Assembly: GCA_944990035.1 (NCBI GenBank) | Contig: CALYLX010000097.1 | Span: 124,001-188,000 of the forward strand | Length of the DNA stretch: 64,000 nt | Direction of reading: 5' to 3' | Origin: Clitopilus passeckerianus | Lineage: Eukaryota > Basidiomycota > Agaricomycetes > Agaricales > Entolomataceae | Shown: positions 42,525 to 52,214 of the stretch, in pieces | How the letters are laid out: each line of letters begins with the position of its first letter | Position numbering within the stretch: position 1 is the first letter of the stretch | The notes under the pieces: generated by a model | Databases searched by the model: none | What the model was told of the DNA's origin: nothing | Seen by the model: only the letters and a program-made list of their open reading frames with translations | Made by a program: the position numbers and the translations under genes

Positions 42525-43188
42525 GCCAGTTCTTCTCTGAGTTCGTTAACGCCAAAGTCCCACCACTCGCGCGGAGGAGACTGAGGCACATCGTCAGGCA
42601 CAGAGGGATCAACCGTGCGGTCAGACGCCGAGTTGTATGTTGAGTCAAGAGCAGCCCAAAGCGACTCAAGAGAATTGCAGGGTTCACCATTGTGGCGAAT
42701 TGCTTCATGTGTAGGGAGCTCGCGCTGTTTGGCCCAGCGCATAAGATCCCATGGGCACTTGTTGGTAGTAGCAATTGTCTGAATCCTACTATCAAAGAAC
42801 TTGCGCTTGGCCACCTTAGTGGTCCTGCAGAACCCCTTGTAATCAGCGACCGCCCTGGAAGCGCGATACACTCTGACAGCCTCAGAGCACTCAGGATTCC
42901 ACCAGGACTTTGACTTGGTGGAGATGCGAGCAGTCTTTGAGTTGTTATCCCAAGACTGCTTAATAGCAGTTGCAATGGCGCCAGTGCAGCATTCAATTGC
43001 TTCTGCTGTTGTGAGAGTGGTTGTGTCCAATGCTCGCAAAGAAGAGGACAGTTCCTCCAGAAACTCCTCCTCTTGCTCACTGCCCTTGGGCAGAGTGATG
43101 CACTCAGCAGCCAGCTGCACAGGCTGGATACGGAGCATGACGGTAAGAGGAGCGTGGTCAGAGGGCCCTTTCCACTCTGTGGCCACGC
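42525..43188 (-). pseudogene. LINE ORF2 middle segment (endonuclease end to RT start)
   Basis: Minus-strand open frame from VATEWKGPSDHAPL (the endonuclease SDH motif) through WWNPECSEAVRVYRASRA to WWDFGVNELREELAKCSNT, where the RT palm should begin. There it jumps to thumb sequence in another frame. Confidence 0.75.
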
Positions 43189-43189
43189 T

Positions 43190-43331
43190 AGAACACGGTT
43201 CTTTACTTACGTTAGTATACAATGCATGTATTAAGGTACTTCTGACCAGACTGCGATTGGGCGCTGGAATATACATTGTCAGACGCCCCCTGCGGGGGCG
43301 TAGGGCTTTGACCAAAAAAAAAAAAAAAAAA
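43190..43331 (+). mobile_element. LINE 3' tail with poly(A), sense insert
   Basis: About 120 bp of LINE 3' UTR in sense orientation, with the ACGCCCCC/GGGGGCGT hairpin at 43283-43301 and 18 A at 43314-43331. It is inserted in the endonuclease of the antisense copy, whose sequence between AIRWL and SVATEW (about 85 codons) is missing. Confidence 0.8.
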
Positions 43332-43755
43332 GCCAGCGAATGGCAGTACCATCCCCTGGGCTGGAGTAGACATTGGCAAAGTGTATTTGAGCACCTGTGC
43401 TCCCATACAACATAGTGACCAACACATTATTGTGGTTGGCGAGGTCAGTGCAAAATGCAGGCCGCATGCCTGCAAGACGCCTATGTACAAAAGTCATAAC
43501 GCGTGGGCGGTCAGTCTCAGATGCTGGACGTCTAAACATGACCAGCCAGTCCAGATGAGTGGGAGCACCAATCACTGCCTCCCCTTCTGGGTTGGTAGTG
43601 GACACAGTGTGACGTATTAGCCTCCAGGGAGGCTCTTGCAGCAGGAGAATGTCGAAATCGTTCTTACGCTCCTCCAAGAGTGATGACACAAGATCATGAT
43701 TTCTATTCACATTCTGTGAGTAGAAGCGAAGCATAGATACATATTTGTGACGCAT
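43332..43755 (-). pseudogene. LINE ORF2 N-terminus (endonuclease start)
   Basis: Starts at ATG 43755, 8 nt after the ORF1 stop. It encodes YSQNVNRNHDLVSSLLEER, the catalytic Glu in LLLQEPPWR, and ends at GDGTAIRWL where the poly(A) insert begins. Confidence 0.8.
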
Positions 43756-43763
43756 AAAGTAAT

Positions 43764-46175
43764 TTAAACGTGAGCAGTATGATCACCCAGAGCCGACTGA
43801 ATCGGTCTCCTCCTGGGTGGTTGAACGTTAGCATAACTTTGCGGTGCTCTAGCAGAAAAGCGTACCGCATCGTTGACTTCATACCGGCGCTGGATCCAGC
43901 CAGCGTCAAATCGGTGACGAGAGAAGGCACACTTGGACGAATCCGCTGTGTGTGCCTTGCCGCAGTTGATGCATCTGGGTGCGTGGGGGCACGGTTCACC
44001 ATCAGGAGTGGCAGATACTGGGGGATTCGCATCAGGCTTCTCCCAACAGCAGTGAGAGAGCTTGCGATGATTTTGCGTGTCATGGCCATAGCCACAGTGA
44101 GCGCAGGAGTTGTACTGCTGTCTGCAGGACGCAGTTGGGTGTCCCCAAGCCCAACAGCGCTGACACTGAGGGACGCCGGCGTGTACACTGGCATGGGAGA
44201 TATTGCACAGGCGTCCACCAATGGACACCTTCTTATTGGTGATGGACTTGAGGGCGGTACCAGACCTAGAGTCCCAGAAGTCGAAGAAGACCACGCACAT
44301 ATCATGCGATGGGCTGGCGCGATGAATACGTGGCTTTCCAGCAAGCTGGAGCGACAACGTAGTAGTGTTCTGACGCAGGAGTGCTTCCATAGTGTCAGGA
44401 GTGACTGGAGTGCTGCCCACCGCGCCAGAGGAGTAGTAGGGCACGCCAGTGATGCGGGCGTAGGAACGCAATGCAGGGACCTCTACATTCACGTTGACAA
44501 TTGGCTGGCCACCCTCTGTAAGAGGATACCAAACGCGCTGCACAGCGAGCCGGATAATGCCCAGGTCGCTGTGGGTGGGTGTGTCGCTGAAGTGGACAAT
44601 GATAGCGTCACCCCTGCCTACTTCGGCATGAATGGCGTTGTTGCGAGAACCTCCAGCAGACAGCCGGAGGTTGAGAGTAGAAATAGCCTGTTCAGGCGGA
44701 ATGGGGAGAGGCGCAGGGATAGCATCGCTGCCAGTGCCTCTGCGCACATAAATGAAGCACTGTCTGCGCGATGGACCACGCGTAGTGGATTTGAGCTTCT
44801 GCTTCTTCTTTGAAGGAGAGGGAGCAGAGAGAAGGGGAGAGGACGCTGTCTTGCGCTTGTTGGCATTAGAATTGTCCTTGAGTTGCACTACTTCATCCCA
44901 GGACAGTCCAGGGAGATGACGCGCGAGTTCAGCAAGTTCTGCGCATTGCTGCGCAGTCATGCCAACAGTAACCTCTGCAAAAGAGCGAGGGGCGGCGTGT
45001 GCAGGCCTCCTAGGCGGCTGCAAAGCGACAGAAGCGTAGGACGCCTTGGGAGCGCGCTGGCACTGTTGTGGTTGCTGCTGCTGCTGCTGGGATGTATTAG
45101 CAGGCATTGGTGCACGCACAGCATGCGGATTAGGTGCTCTACGCGGTGTAGCAGGCGCCTGGGGAGGGGGGAGGGCAAACCGGCGCTGGAATTGCATCCA
45201 GTTACCTGAATGGATCCGCTCTGGTTGTGGTTGGGAAGGGGCAGCACCTGTAGCAACACCTGAGTCTGGTCCAGGGACCGGGTTGTTAGGTTGCTGAGAT
45301 GTTGCTGTGGACTCCTGTCCCTCCATGGGAGCCGGAGATTTGTGACCAGTGGCAGTGTGTTCCGCGGGTCGGGGAGAGGTAACCTGGGTCCTGGCGCCTT
45401 GGGAGGCGCTGGAGGAGGAGGGGGCGCCTGCTGGGGCAGAGGAGGCCGGTGCTACACCATGCCCACTTGCAGCAGCAGTGGAGGAAGCAGATGCTGCCTT
45501 TGCAGCACCTTTGGGAGCAGCAGTGCGCACAGGGCGCTGCTGGGAGGGAGGGGACGGCAGGACGGCGTTCAATGTGTCCCTAACGCGCTGCACTTGAGCT
45601 AGAGACCCCTCATCTGCGCTGAGGTAGTCTGTAATGCGAACAGCTGCTGCCTGCGCAACTGTGGAGATAAGGGCGTCTGCAATGTACCTCGCTTGAAGTT
45701 CATCGACAGCACTAGGAGGACAATGGTCCATCCACCCTCGCATAGTGACAAGAGCATCGGTAAGGGCCTCGACATCATCCCTGACGGCCGCCTCTGTAGC
45801 CTGTAAAGACAGGGTGTAAGAGTCCTTCTCATCATGACCAGGAAACAGAGACTTGAACTCTGTTTGGGTGGGGGAGGCTGCCCTGGAGGCGGTCCTGGAC
45901 TTGGGCTGCGCTACAGCAGCACCAGAGGTGTTCTTCCTGCGCTTGTGCTCAGGGGAGGAAGGGGCGGAAGGAGCAGGGCTCTCATCTGCATCGAAATCAT
46001 CATCCTCATCCATTGCTGGAGTAGAACACTTATTTCTAGCGCCAGAGGGGCCCTGGGGTGTTTCTTCACCATCAAATGCGCCATAGTCATGACCATGGCC
46101 CTTCTGAGGTGTGGATGGCGTTGGAGTTGGATCCAGCGGCCGGGGAGTCTTCTTGCTGCCTCCTGCACTACTCAT
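43764..46175 (-). CDS. LINE ORF1, Gag-like with zinc knuckles, intact
   Basis: 803 residues from the ATG at 46175 (MSSAGGSKKTPRPLD) to the TAA at 43764-43766. The N-terminal half is Ala/Pro/Ser-rich and acidic (DEDDDFDADE), with a Gln run in the middle (residues ~370) and a basic SPSKKKQKLKS patch. The C-terminal half is a folded-looking domain followed by three Cys-rich knuckles: CQRCWAWGHPTASC (residue 671), CAHCGYGHD (691) and CINCGKAHTADSSKC (735). ORF1 proteins of this type bind the LINE RNA. This is the only full-length ORF1 in the window without a lesion that I can see, so it could in principle act in trans. Confidence 0.85.
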   Translation of the reverse strand: MSSAGGSKKTPRPLDPTPTPSTPQKGHGHDYGAFDGEETPQGPSGARNKCSTPAMDEDDDFDADESPAPSAPSSPEHKRRKNTSGAAVAQPKSRTASRAASPTQTEFKSLFPGHDEKDSYTLSLQATEAAVRDDVEALTDALVTMRGWMDHCPPSAVDELQARYIADALISTVAQAAAVRITDYLSADEGSLAQVQRVRDTLNAVLPSPPSQQRPVRTAAPKGAAKAASASSTAAASGHGVAPASSAPAGAPSSSSASQGARTQVTSPRPAEHTATGHKSPAPMEGQESTATSQQPNNPVPGPDSGVATGAAPSQPQPERIHSGNWMQFQRRFALPPPQAPATPRRAPNPHAVRAPMPANTSQQQQQQPQQCQRAPKASYASVALQPPRRPAHAAPRSFAEVTVGMTAQQCAELAELARHLPGLSWDEVVQLKDNSNANKRKTASSPLLSAPSPSKKKQKLKSTTRGPSRRQCFIYVRRGTGSDAIPAPLPIPPEQAISTLNLRLSAGGSRNNAIHAEVGRGDAIIVHFSDTPTHSDLGIIRLAVQRVWYPLTEGGQPIVNVNVEVPALRSYARITGVPYYSSGAVGSTPVTPDTMEALLRQNTTTLSLQLAGKPRIHRASPSHDMCVVFFDFWDSRSGTALKSITNKKVSIGGRLCNISHASVHAGVPQCQRCWAWGHPTASCRQQYNSCAHCGYGHDTQNHRKLSHCCWEKPDANPPVSATPDGEPCPHAPRCINCGKAHTADSSKCAFSRHRFDAGWIQRRYEVNDAVRFSARAPQSYANVQPPRRRPIQSALGDHTAHV

Positions 46176-46274
46176 AGCGCAGACAGGCGGATATACTGGA
46201 GAATAAAGCGGTGTACAAGCTGCTGGAGGGCAAATTTGCGTCGCTGTTGTGGCTGTGATGTTGGTGGTAACAGA

Positions 46275-49214
46275 TCAAAAGGAATGCCACTCAAACGTCC
46301 ACTCATGCAGCATTCTATCCACAGCGCGTTTCCGGGCATACCCAAGGGATGTCCGGGGTTTGTTGCCAGCACCCACCCACAAGCCAGTGGCCGCCAAGTG
46401 AGCACGGTGATGAATGTCCCAATTGAGTCTTGAAGGGACATGGACAAAGTGGACGCGTCTGTCAGCGTCACCCGAGAACCAAGCACGTAGTTTGGAGCAG
46501 ATGGACAGCGAGTGTCCTTGCCCAGAGTGGAGAGACGGGTCCAAAGCCAGGCGGATGGCTTTAGTTGAGTCTGAGAGCACAACTATTTTGACACAGTTGT
46601 TGCGCAGAACAGCCTTGCTTATAGACAGGTCAATGGCTGCGAGTTCGGCATCATCAGAGAGGACTCTGCCTGATGCCATAGTGTATTCTTCTGGGCCAAA
46701 GGCGCCATGAAGGAGGGAGCAGGCAGCAACCGCTTGGTGCTTCCTGCTTTTGGGAACAGACGCGTCAGCCGCCACCAACACTGTAGTGTCAGACAGATCT
46801 GCATCAGCGCGAATCACATCCAAATGGGTGCGACGAGAGTCAAGGGCATCCTTAGACGCCGCAATGAGGGTGTCAAATGTAACCCTGCCAGAGTGCGTAT
46901 CCAACAGGCGAAGGCCTGGGACCGCTTCTCCATGGACAGGGTTGAGAGGCTCAGAGACGCGCACAGCATGTGCATCAGAATCCACAACCGTAGAGAGCAA
47001 GTTGCCGCGCACGCGTCGCGACAAGTTGGAGAGAGACGAAGGAAGACGCATTGTCCCTTCATACAGCTGGTGCTTGTCACTAATAAGCGACAGCGTGGGG
47101 TGGTTGCCAACCAGGGTGCCAATACGCGCCTGGCCACGTTCAACCAGTTTTCTGATGTGCAAATGAATGGGAGGGAGACCAGCAATTGACTCGGTCCCCC
47201 CTCCCGGCGATGTGCGAAAGGCGCCGGTTATCCACCTAGCAGCCTTGTGTTGCATGGTGCGCAAGTGCGACATAGCAGTCTTGCACCTAGCACCTTTGTA
47301 GAACCAGAGGCCCACACCATACGTAGCGACCGGGAGGACGCATGCACAGTAGAGCAGCCGCTTCTGCATAGGGGTGATACCCCTTGACGAGTTACCAAGC
47401 ATGATCATTGCCTTGACAGTGGTCAGAGCCTTGGTAGAGTAGTACTTGACATGGTGGCTAAAAGATAGCGACCGGTCAAAGTAAAAGCCCAAGTAGCGCC
47501 AAACACTCTTGGGTTGGAGTGGCGAGTTGCCAGTGTGTGGAGCAAAGCCCAAGTCAATGGCAGGATTGACATCGTTTTGCTTGCGAGAGAAGTGGAAGAC
47601 CTCTGTCTTATCGTGTTCCAAGACAAGGCCAAGTGCAGTAACAAGCCCTGTGATGATGGCATACGCTTGTTGGAGTAGGGTGATGTTCTCCCCAAAGGAT
47701 GCCGACTGGACGATGAGCGAACCATCGTCCACGTACGACATGAGTGTAGTAGCAGCAGGTGGAATCCTACGCTCAAAGAGTCTCATCACTGGCACCAAAT
47801 AGAGCGCAGAGAGAAGAGGGGATAAAGCAGATCCCTGACCAACGCCAACGTCTGCAGAGTACTTGCTGGACTCTTCGCCGTTCCAGCTGTAGGATGTGTG
47901 TCGCCCCATGAGGTACGACGCAAAGAAGTTGCAGACTTCTGGCGCAAAGCCCAGTCTGCGCAATATGCGTAGCAGCATGTCATGGTTGAGAGAGGGGAAG
48001 AACTGAGCAAGGTCAAAAGCGACCACACTTGTCTTCAACCCTCTAGCCCAGCCGGCTTTGACAATGTGAGTGAGATAAACACCCGCATCCTCAGTAGAGT
48101 GTTGGCGCACACCTCCAAACTGATTGGGGTGGAACACACCGAATTTCTGCGCTTCAAACTGCATCCTGTTTGCAAGCATCTTCTCAAAGAGTTTCCCCAG
48201 CGTGTTGAGCAACACAATGGGGCGGAACATCTTGGGAGTTGAATAGTGCGGTTTGCCAGGCTTTGGAACAATGGCAGACCGCGACTCCTTGAAGTGAGAA
48301 GGCCAGTGACCAACCCAAAGGCAGGCATTGGCAATCTCGATGAATTTGGTTGCAATGACAGTGTCAACAACCAAGGATTTGAGCTGATACCATGTGAGGT
48401 GATCAGGACCTGGGGCAGAAGTGTTTGAGCACTTTGCCAGCTCTTCTCTAAGCTCGTTGACACCAAAGTCCCACCACTCGCGCGGGGGAGAGTGAGGCAC
48501 GTCGTCAAGCACAGAGGGGTCAACAGGGCGGTCAGACGCCGAGTTGTATGTTGAATCAAGAGCAGCCCAGAGCGACTCAAGGGAGTTGCAAGGTTCACCA
48601 TTGTGGCGAATTGCCTCATGTGTAGGGAGCTCGCGCTGTTTGGCCCAGCGCATAAGATCCCATGGACGCTTGTTGGTAGTAGCAATCGTCTGGATCCTAC
48701 TATCAAAGAACTTGCGCTTGGCCACCTTTGTGGTCCTGCGGAACGCCTTGTAATCAGCGACCGCCTTGGAAGCGCGATACACTCTGACAGCCTCAGAGCA
48801 CTCAGGATTCCACCAGGACTTTGACTTGGTGGAGATGCGAGCAGTCTTTGAGTTGTTATCCCAAGACCGCTTGATAGCAGTTGCAACGGCGCCAGTGCAG
48901 CGTTCAATTGCCTCTGCTGTAGTGAGACCAGATGTGTCCAGTGCTCGCAAAGAAGAGGACAGCTCCTTTAGAAACTCTTCCTCTTGCTCGCTGCCCTTTG
49001 GCAGAGTGACGCGCTCAGCGGCCAGCTGTGGGTGAGTGGGAGCACCCACCACCACCTCCCCTTCCGGGTTGGTAATGGACACAGTGCGGCGTATGAGCCT
49101 CCAGGGAGGCTCTTGTAGCAGGAGGACGTCGAAATCGTTTTTACGTTCTTCTAGAAGTGATGCAACAAAGTCATAATTTCTATTCACATTCTGTGAATAG
49201 AGGCGTAGTAGAGA
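46275..49214 (-). pseudogene. LINE ORF2 with endonuclease deleted in frame
   Basis: About 980 open codons from the ATG near 49232 (MRYKHVSLLRLYSQNVNRN). In-frame loss between GAPTHP and QLAAERVTLP removes about 165 residues, taking the GDFN, IDLFF and SDH parts of the endonuclease. The RT is complete: VAFDLAQFFPSLNHDML, GVGQGSALSPLLSALYL, MSYVDDGSLIV. RNase H follows (VLVAADASVPKS, DDAELAAIDLS, VVLSDSTKAIRLALD, HVPSRLNWD). The product ends at HEWT, where it reads into the inserted LINE 5' end (FEWHSF). The frame also stays open upstream over ORF1. The RT is intact but would need an endonuclease supplied otherwise. Confidence 0.82.
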
Positions 49215-49242
49215 TACATGTTTGTAGCGCATAAGAAATATA

Positions 49243-49845
49243 TCAAATGTGGGCAGCACGATCACCCAGACCAGTCCGTATCGGACGCCTCCTGGGTGGT
49301 TGAACGTTAGCATAACTTTGCGGTGCTCTAACAGAAAAGCGTACCGCATCGTTGACATCATACCGGCGCTGGATCCAGCCAGAATCGAACCAGTGTCGGG
49401 AGAAGGCACACTTGGACGAGTCAGCCCTGTGGTCCTTGCCGCAGTTGATGCACCTGGGTGCATGGGGACAGGGTGCACCTGCTGGAGTGGCAGGCACAGG
49501 GGGATTCGCGTCAGGCTTCTCCCAACAGCAGTGGGAGAGCTTGCAATGGTTCTGCGTGTCGTGGCCATAGCCACAATGCGCGCAGGAGTTGTACTGCTGC
49601 CTGCAAGAGGCAGTGGGATGACCCCAAGCCCAGCAGCGCTGGCACTGGGGAACGCCAGCATGCACACTGGCAGGGGAGATGTTGCAGAGGCGACCACCAA
49701 TGGACACCTTCTTGTTGGTGATGGACTTGAGGGTGGTGCCTGACCTAGAGTCCCAGAAGTCGAAAAAAACCACGCACATGTCATGCGACAGGCTGGCTTG
49801 ACGGATGCGCGGCTTCCCAGCAAGCTGGAGCGACGCTGTCATCCC
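49243..49845 (-). pseudogene. LINE ORF1, C-terminal part
   Basis: Open from about 49845 to the TGA at 49243, encoding LAGKPRIRQASLSHDMCVVF, the knuckles CQRCWAWGHPTASC, CAHCGYGHD and CINCGKDHRADSSKC, and the end RTGLGDRAAHI. ORF2 starts 10 nt downstream. The N-terminal three quarters are lost where the sense LINE begins. Confidence 0.8.
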
Positions 49846-49950
49846 TTTTGATCTGTTACCACCAACATCACAGCCACAACAGCGACGCAAATTTGCCCTC
49901 CAGCAGCTTGCACACCGCTTTATTCTCCAGTATATCCGCCTGTCTGCGCT

Positions 49951-51795
49951 ATGAGTAGTGCAGGAGGCAGCAAGAAGACTCCCCGGCCGCCGGATCCAAC
50001 TCCAACGCCATCCACACCTCAGAAGGGCCATGGTCGTGACTATGGCGCATTTGATGGTGAAGAAACACCCCAGGGCCCCTCTGGCGCTCGGAACAAGCGT
50101 CCCACTCCAGCAATGGAGGAGGACGATGATTTCGATGCAGATGAGGGCCCTGCTCCTTCAGCCCCTTCCTCCCCAGAGCACAAGCGCAGGAAGAACGCCT
50201 CTGGCGCTGCTGTAGCGCAGCCCAAGTCTAGAACTGCCTCCAGGGCAGCCTCTCCCACTCAAACAGAGTTCAAAGCTCTGTTTCCAGGACACGAAGAGAA
50301 GGACTCTTATACCCTGTCTTTACAGGCTACAGAGGCGGCCGTCAGGGATGATGTAGAGGCCCTTACCGATGCTCTTGTCACTATGCAAGGTTGGATGGAC
50401 CACTGTCCACCTAGTGCTGTAGATGAGCTTCAGGCAAAGCTCATTGCAGACTGCCTTGTCTCAACAGTTGCTCGCGCGGCATCTGTTCATATCACAGACT
50501 ACCTCAGTGTGGATGAGGAGTGTCTCCCCCAAATTCGACGTGTTAGGGATGCATTGGATGCTCTCCTGCCGTCTCTTTCCCCCCAGCAGCGCCCTGCACG
50601 CACTGTTACATTTGACACCATTATTGCAGCATCTAAGGATGCCCTTGATTCTCGTCGCATCCACTTGGATGTGATTCGCGCTGACGCAGATCTGTCTGAC
50701 ACTACAGTGTTGGTGGCGGCTGACGCGTCTGTTTCCAAAAGCAGGAAGCACCAAGCGGTTGCTGCTTGCTCCCTTCTTCATGGCACCTTTGGGCCAGAAG
50801 AGTACACTATGGCATCAGGCAGAGTCCTTTCTGATGATGCCGAACTCGCAGCCATTGACTTGTCTATAAGCAAGGCTGTCCTGCGCAACAACTGCCTCAA
50901 GATAGTTGTGCTCTCAGACTCGACTAAAGCCATCCGTCTGGCTTTGGACCCGTCTCTCCACTCTGGGCAAGGACACTCGCTGTCCATCTGCTCCCAACTA
51001 CGTGCTTGGTTCTCGGGCGACGCTGACAGACGCGTCCACTTTGTCCATGTCCCTTCAAGGCTCAATTGGGACATTCACCACCGTGCTCACTTGGCGGCCA
51101 CTGGCTTGCGGGTGGGTGCTGGAAACAAACCCCGGACATCCCTTGGGTATGCCCGGAAACGCGCTGTGGATAGAATGCTGCATGAGTGGACTTGTCTACT
51201 GCAACAGCCTTCTTACTCTGGCAACAACTTCTTGCGCCTTACGCACAAAGGTGCTTCCCTGAGGCCCACTCACCTCAAAGGTGGGCCTTGGCTACGTCGT
51301 GTTGGTTCTTCCAATACGCACACTGCGCGCCTTGCACGCGCAGTCTTGGGTCATGCACCCATTGGTGAATTCCGTGCACGCTTCAACCTGGATGGGGAGA
51401 CAGCGTGTGCATGCGACTGGCGCATACTGGAAACGAGGGGACACATCCTTCACCAGTGCGCGCACTTTCAACGACGGCCCAACCAGCGCTTGCGCCGGGA
51501 GCTGTCGTCTTTCTTGTTCTTTCTTGCGAACAATCCTACCACTTTTGCGTTCCCATCGCAACAGCCCCCACCACCGTTTCCCAAAGCCAGGAAGACACGG
51601 CGACGTGGTCCGCCTGATAAGGCCTCCACGCGCGTTCGCGGTGCCCCTCCCGCTGTCAGAGGCCACTGCAGACGAATGCCTGTAACAGGCTCCACTGCAC
51701 CGCCGCGCCCAGACGACCTTGTCTGGGTGCCGGGTGCACACCAATTTGTTCGCAGAGAACAGGCCGAAGCGTCTGGCATGGCTTTTCACGCATAG
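49951..51795 (+). CDS. chimeric ORF: LINE ORF1 N-terminus fused to RNase H
   Basis: 614 residues without a stop. Residues 1 to about 218 are the ORF1 N-terminal region (MSSAGGSKKTPRPPD to QQRPAR). From TVTFDTIIAASKDALDS onward it is ORF2: RNase H with VLVAADASVSKS, DDAELAAIDLS, VVLSDSTKAIRLALD and HVPSRLNWD, then the natural ORF2 C-terminus EASGMAFHA. The zinc knuckles, endonuclease and RT are gone. The join keeps the frame and leaves only ordinary codons, and all listed RNase H residues are present. Whether the fusion protein is made or used is unknown; a chance in-frame deletion is the simple alternative. Confidence 0.78.
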   Translation: MSSAGGSKKTPRPPDPTPTPSTPQKGHGRDYGAFDGEETPQGPSGARNKRPTPAMEEDDDFDADEGPAPSAPSSPEHKRRKNASGAAVAQPKSRTASRAASPTQTEFKALFPGHEEKDSYTLSLQATEAAVRDDVEALTDALVTMQGWMDHCPPSAVDELQAKLIADCLVSTVARAASVHITDYLSVDEECLPQIRRVRDALDALLPSLSPQQRPARTVTFDTIIAASKDALDSRRIHLDVIRADADLSDTTVLVAADASVSKSRKHQAVAACSLLHGTFGPEEYTMASGRVLSDDAELAAIDLSISKAVLRNNCLKIVVLSDSTKAIRLALDPSLHSGQGHSLSICSQLRAWFSGDADRRVHFVHVPSRLNWDIHHRAHLAATGLRVGAGNKPRTSLGYARKRAVDRMLHEWTCLLQQPSYSGNNFLRLTHKGASLRPTHLKGGPWLRRVGSSNTHTARLARAVLGHAPIGEFRARFNLDGETACACDWRILETRGHILHQCAHFQRRPNQRLRRELSSFLFFLANNPTTFAFPSQQPPPPFPKARKTRRRGPPDKASTRVRGAPPAVRGHCRRMPVTGSTAPPRPDDLVWVPGAHQFVRREQAEASGMAFHA

Positions 51796-52047
51796 GCGTC
51801 AGTGCTCCATCCTTCATATAGCGGCAAGCCTGGCCCCCAGGGTTCTTGCTGCTTCTGCGGGGTGTTGCGCGCTACCATACTCGCTGAGAGATTTATCCTT
51901 GGGGGCCACCCTAGCTTGCTCTTTGGTGCACCTCGTATTCAGTGTAGTTCACTCGACGAACACGGTTTTACTTACGTTAGTATACAATGCATGTATTTAG
52001 TTACTTGCGACCGGACTGCTATCGGGCGCCGGAATATAAATTGTCAG

Positions 52048-52066
52048 ACGCCCCCTCTGGGGGCGT
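52048..52066 (+). promoter_or_regulatory. LINE 3' hairpin before poly(A)
   Basis: ACGCCCCC-TCT-GGGGGCGT gives an 8-bp perfect stem with a 3-nt loop, 12 bp before the poly(A). The other 3' end, at 43283-43301, has the same stem with a TGC loop. Such structures near the 3' end of non-LTR RNAs can be recognised by the element's RT. Confidence 0.6.
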
Positions 52067-52214
52067 AGGGCTTTGATCAAAAAAAAAAAAAAAAGCACTA
52101 CTCATAGTGCAGACAGGCGTGAAAGCTGGTGAGTTGAGTGGTGTGCAAGTGCTTGAGGGCGAATTTACGTCGCTGTTGTGGCTGTGATAGTGGTGGTAAC
52201 AGATCAAAGAGGAT

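Larger units (their letters stand above)
40592..46272 (-). mobile_element. LINE copy, antisense, full 5' end to poly(A)
   Basis: Runs from the 5' terminus at 46272 to a poly(A) tail seen as poly(T) at 40591-40611. ORF1 is intact, but ORF2 is broken by a tail insertion in the endonuclease (43190-43331) and by loss of the RT core near 42520. The tail joins the 3' UTR about 230 bp earlier than in the copy ending at 52094, so the 3' hairpin is absent. Confidence 0.8.
46273..49845 (-). mobile_element. LINE copy, antisense, lacking both ends
   Basis: Contains the ORF1 C-terminus and almost all of ORF2. Its 5' part is cut at 49845 by the 5' end of a sense LINE, and its 3' part at 46273 (HEWT) by the 5' end of the neighbouring antisense LINE. 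Confidence 0.8.
49846..52094 (+). mobile_element. internally deleted LINE with both ends intact
   Basis: Begins with the family 5' terminus (CCTTTTGATCTGTTACC) and ends with the 3' hairpin (52048-52066) and a 16-base poly(A) (52079-52094). About 4 kb between ORF1 residue 218 and the RNase H region is missing. It looks like a non-autonomous derivative that could be mobilised by full-length relatives. Confidence 0.8.

Noticed and set aside
45291..45602. Gly-rich plus-strand frames in the LINE ORF1 region
   Set aside because: Antisense reading of the Ala/Pro-rich ORF1; composition artefact.
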